A stretch of DNA of 64,000 nt from Polyangia bacterium (lineage in GTDB: Bacteria > Myxococcota_A > Polyangia > Nannocystales > Nannocystaceae): assembly GCA_030429545.1 (NCBI GenBank), contig JAUIFF010000001.1:19599-83598 (forward strand), given 5' to 3'. A model generated the notes under the pieces. That model did not search any database, had not been told where the DNA came from, and worked only from the letters and a program-made list of their open reading frames with translations. This document shows, one piece after another, positions 61,956 to 64,000 of this stretch; position 1 is the first letter of the stretch; every line of letters starts with the position of its first letter. A program made the position numbers and the translations under genes.

Positions 61956-62876
61956 TTAGGCGTCGACCGCACGTGCCTTTGGCTCGCCGGCGACGGTTGC
62001 AAGCAACACGCCCACCAGCAACACCGCAATGCCGACAACGGTCGTGAAAGTTGGGTACTCGGCAAACAGGATGGCTGCGCCAATCGCCGAGCCGATAGGT
62101 TCGAGCAGGAGAATCACCGCGACCTTGGTTGGGTCAATGTGGCGGACCGCCCAGTTAAAGCTTGTATGACCAAGGAGCTGGGGGACGAGGGCGAGCAACA
62201 CCATCAGTCCATAGACCTCGGTGGGGAGGTCCAACAGGCTTTGGCCAGATAGGGCCGGCAACGGTAGCAACGCGAGGCCGGCTACTGCATAGGCCACACC
62301 CACATATGCCCGAAGGGACATGCCCGCCGCCTGGGTCGCCCGCCCCAGGAGGTAGTACCCCGACGAGGCGAGGGCGCCCACCAGGGCCAGGGCATCGCCA
62401 AACAGTGCGGTATCACCTGCGGGGTTGCCCGAGTCGCTAAGCGAGATCACAACCGTACCCGCAATTGCCACAAAAATGCCCGCAGCCAGCCGACGACTCG
62501 GTTTTTGCCCCCACAGCAAAAACGCCAACAGTGCCACCCAGATCGGATTTGTCGCCACCAGTGCGGTCGACGACGCGATCGAGGTGTACTGCAACGAGCT
62601 TATCCAGGCCGCAAAGTGGACGGCGAGTAGCAGGCCCGAGGCCGCCGCCCAGCCGACCAGGCGCAGGGGAACACCTTGGCGCTTGGCGGTTGCCAGGCCA
62701 AATGGGGCGAGCACCAGCCCGGCAATCCCCATGCGGCCGGCTGCCATCACCAGGCCAAACCCGTCGGGCAGCACCGGCATCGCCAGCTCGGCCATCCGGT
62801 AAAACAGCGCCCCACAAGAAACTGCACATACACCGAGTGTGAGGGTCGACACCAGGCGTATGTGAGATGGAGTCAT
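61956..62876 (-). CDS. EamA/DMT-family transporter
   Basis: The 306-residue protein has ten predicted membrane helices in two repeated halves, the EamA plan. Examples are AAGRMGIAGLVLAPFGLA, SLQYTSIASSTALVATNPIWVALLAFLLWGQKPSRR in the first half, and TSFNWAVRHIDPTKVAVILLLEPIGSAIGAAILFAEYP in the second. Such proteins export amino acids or other metabolites. The substrate cannot be told. Confidence 0.88.
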   Translation of the reverse strand: MTPSHIRLVSTLTLGVCAVSCGALFYRMAELAMPVLPDGFGLVMAAGRMGIAGLVLAPFGLATAKRQGVPLRLVGWAAASGLLLAVHFAAWISSLQYTSIASSTALVATNPIWVALLAFLLWGQKPSRRLAAGIFVAIAGTVVISLSDSGNPAGDTALFGDALALVGALASSGYYLLGRATQAAGMSLRAYVGVAYAVAGLALLPLPALSGQSLLDLPTEVYGLMVLLALVPQLLGHTSFNWAVRHIDPTKVAVILLLEPIGSAIGAAILFAEYPTFTTVVGIAVLLVGVLLATVAGEPKARAVDA

Positions 62877-62942
62877 TGGTTGGCGAGGCGATGGCGAGTC
62901 GACGGCGTTCTCCAGAATCGCCCGCCTAATGTAGCCCAGTCG

Positions 62943-63374
62943 CTAGTAGGTGGGACAGGTCCAGGCCTTGGGCGGGCACTCGTCTTTGCACCCTCCGGCC
63001 ATACACGCGCCGCCACAGGTCGATACGGCTTCGAGCGTCTCCCGGTTGGCGTAGTAGTACGGGCCGTCGGCGGCGGAGTTGCAGTCGACGCCCACGAGGT
63101 CGGCACAGGCCCGGTCAAACCGGCACTGTTGACCAAACTTCTCTTTGACGCGGCGGTCGAGCTCCGGGTCGCTCGAGGGCTCCGGGTTGCTCGGTGCAGG
63201 GGCATCGGCGCCCGGCGGCTTGGCAAACGTTCCGCTGTCGCCGGGTGGTGGATCGCTCGGGGGGTTTTCGGGTTGGGTTTCGGGCGTTGCCGGGGTCGGC
63301 TCTTGCGTCGGTACAGTGCCGACGGTACAGGCAGATGCGGATAGGAGGAGCGTGAACAGGGCAAAGCGTGCCAT
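62943..63374 (-). CDS. Small lipoprotein with Cys-rich C-terminal domain
   Basis: The 143-residue protein has a lipoprotein signal (FALFTLLLSASAC) and a Pro/Glu/Thr/Ser spacer to about residue 65. A domain with eight cysteines follows (QQCRFDRACADLVGVDC, VSTCGGACMAGGCKDEC, WTC). The cysteine pattern suggests a disulfide-stabilised surface domain. No family recognised. Confidence 0.78.
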   Translation of the reverse strand: MARFALFTLLLSASACTVGTVPTQEPTPATPETQPENPPSDPPPGDSGTFAKPPGADAPAPSNPEPSSDPELDRRVKEKFGQQCRFDRACADLVGVDCNSAADGPYYYANRETLEAVSTCGGACMAGGCKDECPPKAWTCPTY

Positions 63375-63465
63375 GGCGAAGGAGTGTCGCGCGAGTCAAC
63401 GCGCAACACAAGTGCCCGCTTGTACCAGCACCCAGTTGCAAACGTGGCTGGTACGACAGCCGAGG

Positions 63466-63759
63466 TTAGCCAGCGACAAATCCATCGATCAGCCGCGCCA
63501 GTTCGATATCCCGCTTACTCAGTCCGCCGGCGTCGTGAGTTGTCAGGGTTATCTCTAGGCGATTGTAGACGTTGGACCATTCGGGGTGGTGGTCGAGTTT
63601 TTCGGCGACAATCGCCACCCGCGTCATCACGGCAAACGCCTCGGCAAAGTCGGCGAACACAAGCGAGCGCGAGATGGCATCGCGTCCCGCGAGTTCGCGC
63701 CAGTTGGAGAGTTCAGCCAGCGCAGCGGCACGTTGTTCGGCAGTCAGTTTGGCAACCAT
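63466..63759 (-). CDS. phhB: Pterin-4a-carbinolamine dehydratase
   Basis: The 97-residue protein matches the PCD/DCoH family along its length. It has [34 protein letters not shown] with catalytic His57/His58, the [19 protein letters not shown] strand, and [10 protein letters not shown] at the end. It recycles the oxidised pterin cofactor of aromatic amino-acid hydroxylases, or serves molybdopterin metabolism. No hydroxylase gene is seen next to it. Confidence 0.93.
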   Translation of the reverse strand: MVAKLTAEQRAAALAELSNWRELAGRDAISRSLVFADFAEAFAVMTRVAIVAEKLDHHPEWSNVYNRLEITLTTHDAGGLSKRDIELARLIDGFVAG

Positions 63760-63864
63760 GGCCGGTTTGTACCATCTCGTCGGGCCGTCGTCAGGTCCTT
63801 GACTTCAGCGCCGACGTCCCAAAGTTACATGCTAATACATGCAATCTGTGTGCCTACGCCGGGC

Positions 63865-64000
63865 CTACGCCAAGCCAGCGGGGGCCGCTTGGGCGATGCC
63901 AAACCGGTGCCCACCGATGGCCAGGGCGAACATTTGTGTATGTTCATCGAAGCTGAGAAAGGGGTCGAGGTCCATCTGCGCGCGGTTGGTAAACCGCGCG
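63865..64000 (-). CDS. 3' end of an unknown gene, cut by the window edge
   Basis: The last 44 codons and a TAG stop (63865-63867) are open on the minus strand to the window edge (MDLDPFLSFDEHTQMFALAI...). Codon use fits the genome, but the fragment is too short for a family call and could be a chance frame. Confidence 0.4.
   Translation of the reverse strand, partial: ARFTNRAQMDLDPFLSFDEHTQMFALAIGGHRFGIAQAAPAGLA

Larger units (their letters stand above)
1218..62832. repeat. Dispersed short palindrome TTGYANNTRCAA (36 core sites)
   Basis: The 10-bp core TGYANNTRCA occurs, by eye, starting at 1218, 1747, 1971, 4611, 8051, 9676, 10936, 11752, 13505, 15757, 16655, 18606, 18958, 19702, 21091, 22737, 23656, 24428, 25545, 26283, 26942, 27953, 31792, 32520, 35644, 36529, 38731, 38995, 40273, 46358, 46754, 49668, 57810, 58239, 58398 and 62823. 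Thirty-four lie inside genes; 18606 and 46754 are intergenic. The mixed form (one TGTA and one TGCA half) makes up 21 of them. Many extend to TTG...CAA. Confidence 0.7.

Overview
The window reads as chromosomal DNA of a GC-rich, soil or marine type predatory bacterium, most likely a myxobacterium of the Nannocystaceae kind. Pointers are the many lipoproteins with low-complexity Thr/Ser/Asp or Pro/Glu spacers, the FG-GAP/VCBS lipoprotein with a tandem Ser-Thr-Thr-Asp-Pro linker, a secreted trypsin-like protease ending in a MYXO-CTERM-like tail, and an alkylglycerone-phosphate synthase (ether lipids). This assignment is an inference from content; there is no rRNA gene in the window.

Layout. 1-3.5 kb: 3' end of a type IIG-like DNA methyltransferase, a WYL regulator and an RNase Z-like metallo-hydrolase. 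3.6-7.0 kb: an arginine operon of the acetylated type (acetylornithine carbamoyltransferase, fused acetylglutamate kinase/synthase, argC). 7.1-9.1 kb (minus strand): a Ro60/Rsr RNA-binding protein preceded by a tRNA-like YrlA/Y RNA, with a sigma-54-type promoter and its own terminator. 9.3-12.7 kb: a molybdenum/tungsten formate dehydrogenase alpha subunit with a small membrane protein. 12.8-18.6 kb: M74 endopeptidase-like lipoprotein, AlkB-like dioxygenase, membrane diguanylate cyclase, murG. 18.8-24.5 kb: gcvP, a repeat island, an amidohydrolase and a Cys-rich exported peptide. 24.7-30.2 kb: a likely minus-strand operon (lytic transglycosylase, moeA, RluA-type pseudouridine synthase, PP2C phosphatase) divergent from tatA. 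31.2-37.8 kb: envelope genes (zinc-ribbon membrane protein, beta-barrel, two LolC/E-type permeases, TPR lipoprotein). 38-45 kb: unknown proteins, protease, VCBS lipoprotein, truncated hemoglobin. 45.7-50.8 kb: glucokinase and an alkylglycerone-phosphate synthase/glycerol-3-phosphate dehydrogenase pair. 51-64 kb: mixed housekeeping, transport and envelope genes.

How genes work together. The three arginine genes overlap and would carry glutamate towards N-acetylcitrulline. glpD and the alkylglycerone-phosphate synthase overlap and could feed dihydroxyacetone phosphate into ether lipid synthesis. moeA supplies molybdenum cofactor for enzymes such as the formate dehydrogenase. The Rsr gene and its upstream RNA form one regulatory unit.

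Three non-coding signals stand out. (a) The YrlA-like RNA at 8800-9058 with two Y-stem modules. (b) A family of 80-84 nt palindromes in four intergenic islands (21.7-22.5, 30.2-30.9, 42.2-42.9 and 52.4-53.1 kb) whose ends and loop are conserved while the stem arms differ from locus to locus but stay complementary. (c) A short dispersed palindrome, TTGYANNTRCAA, found at 36 places, nearly all inside genes. All counts and pairings were made by eye.
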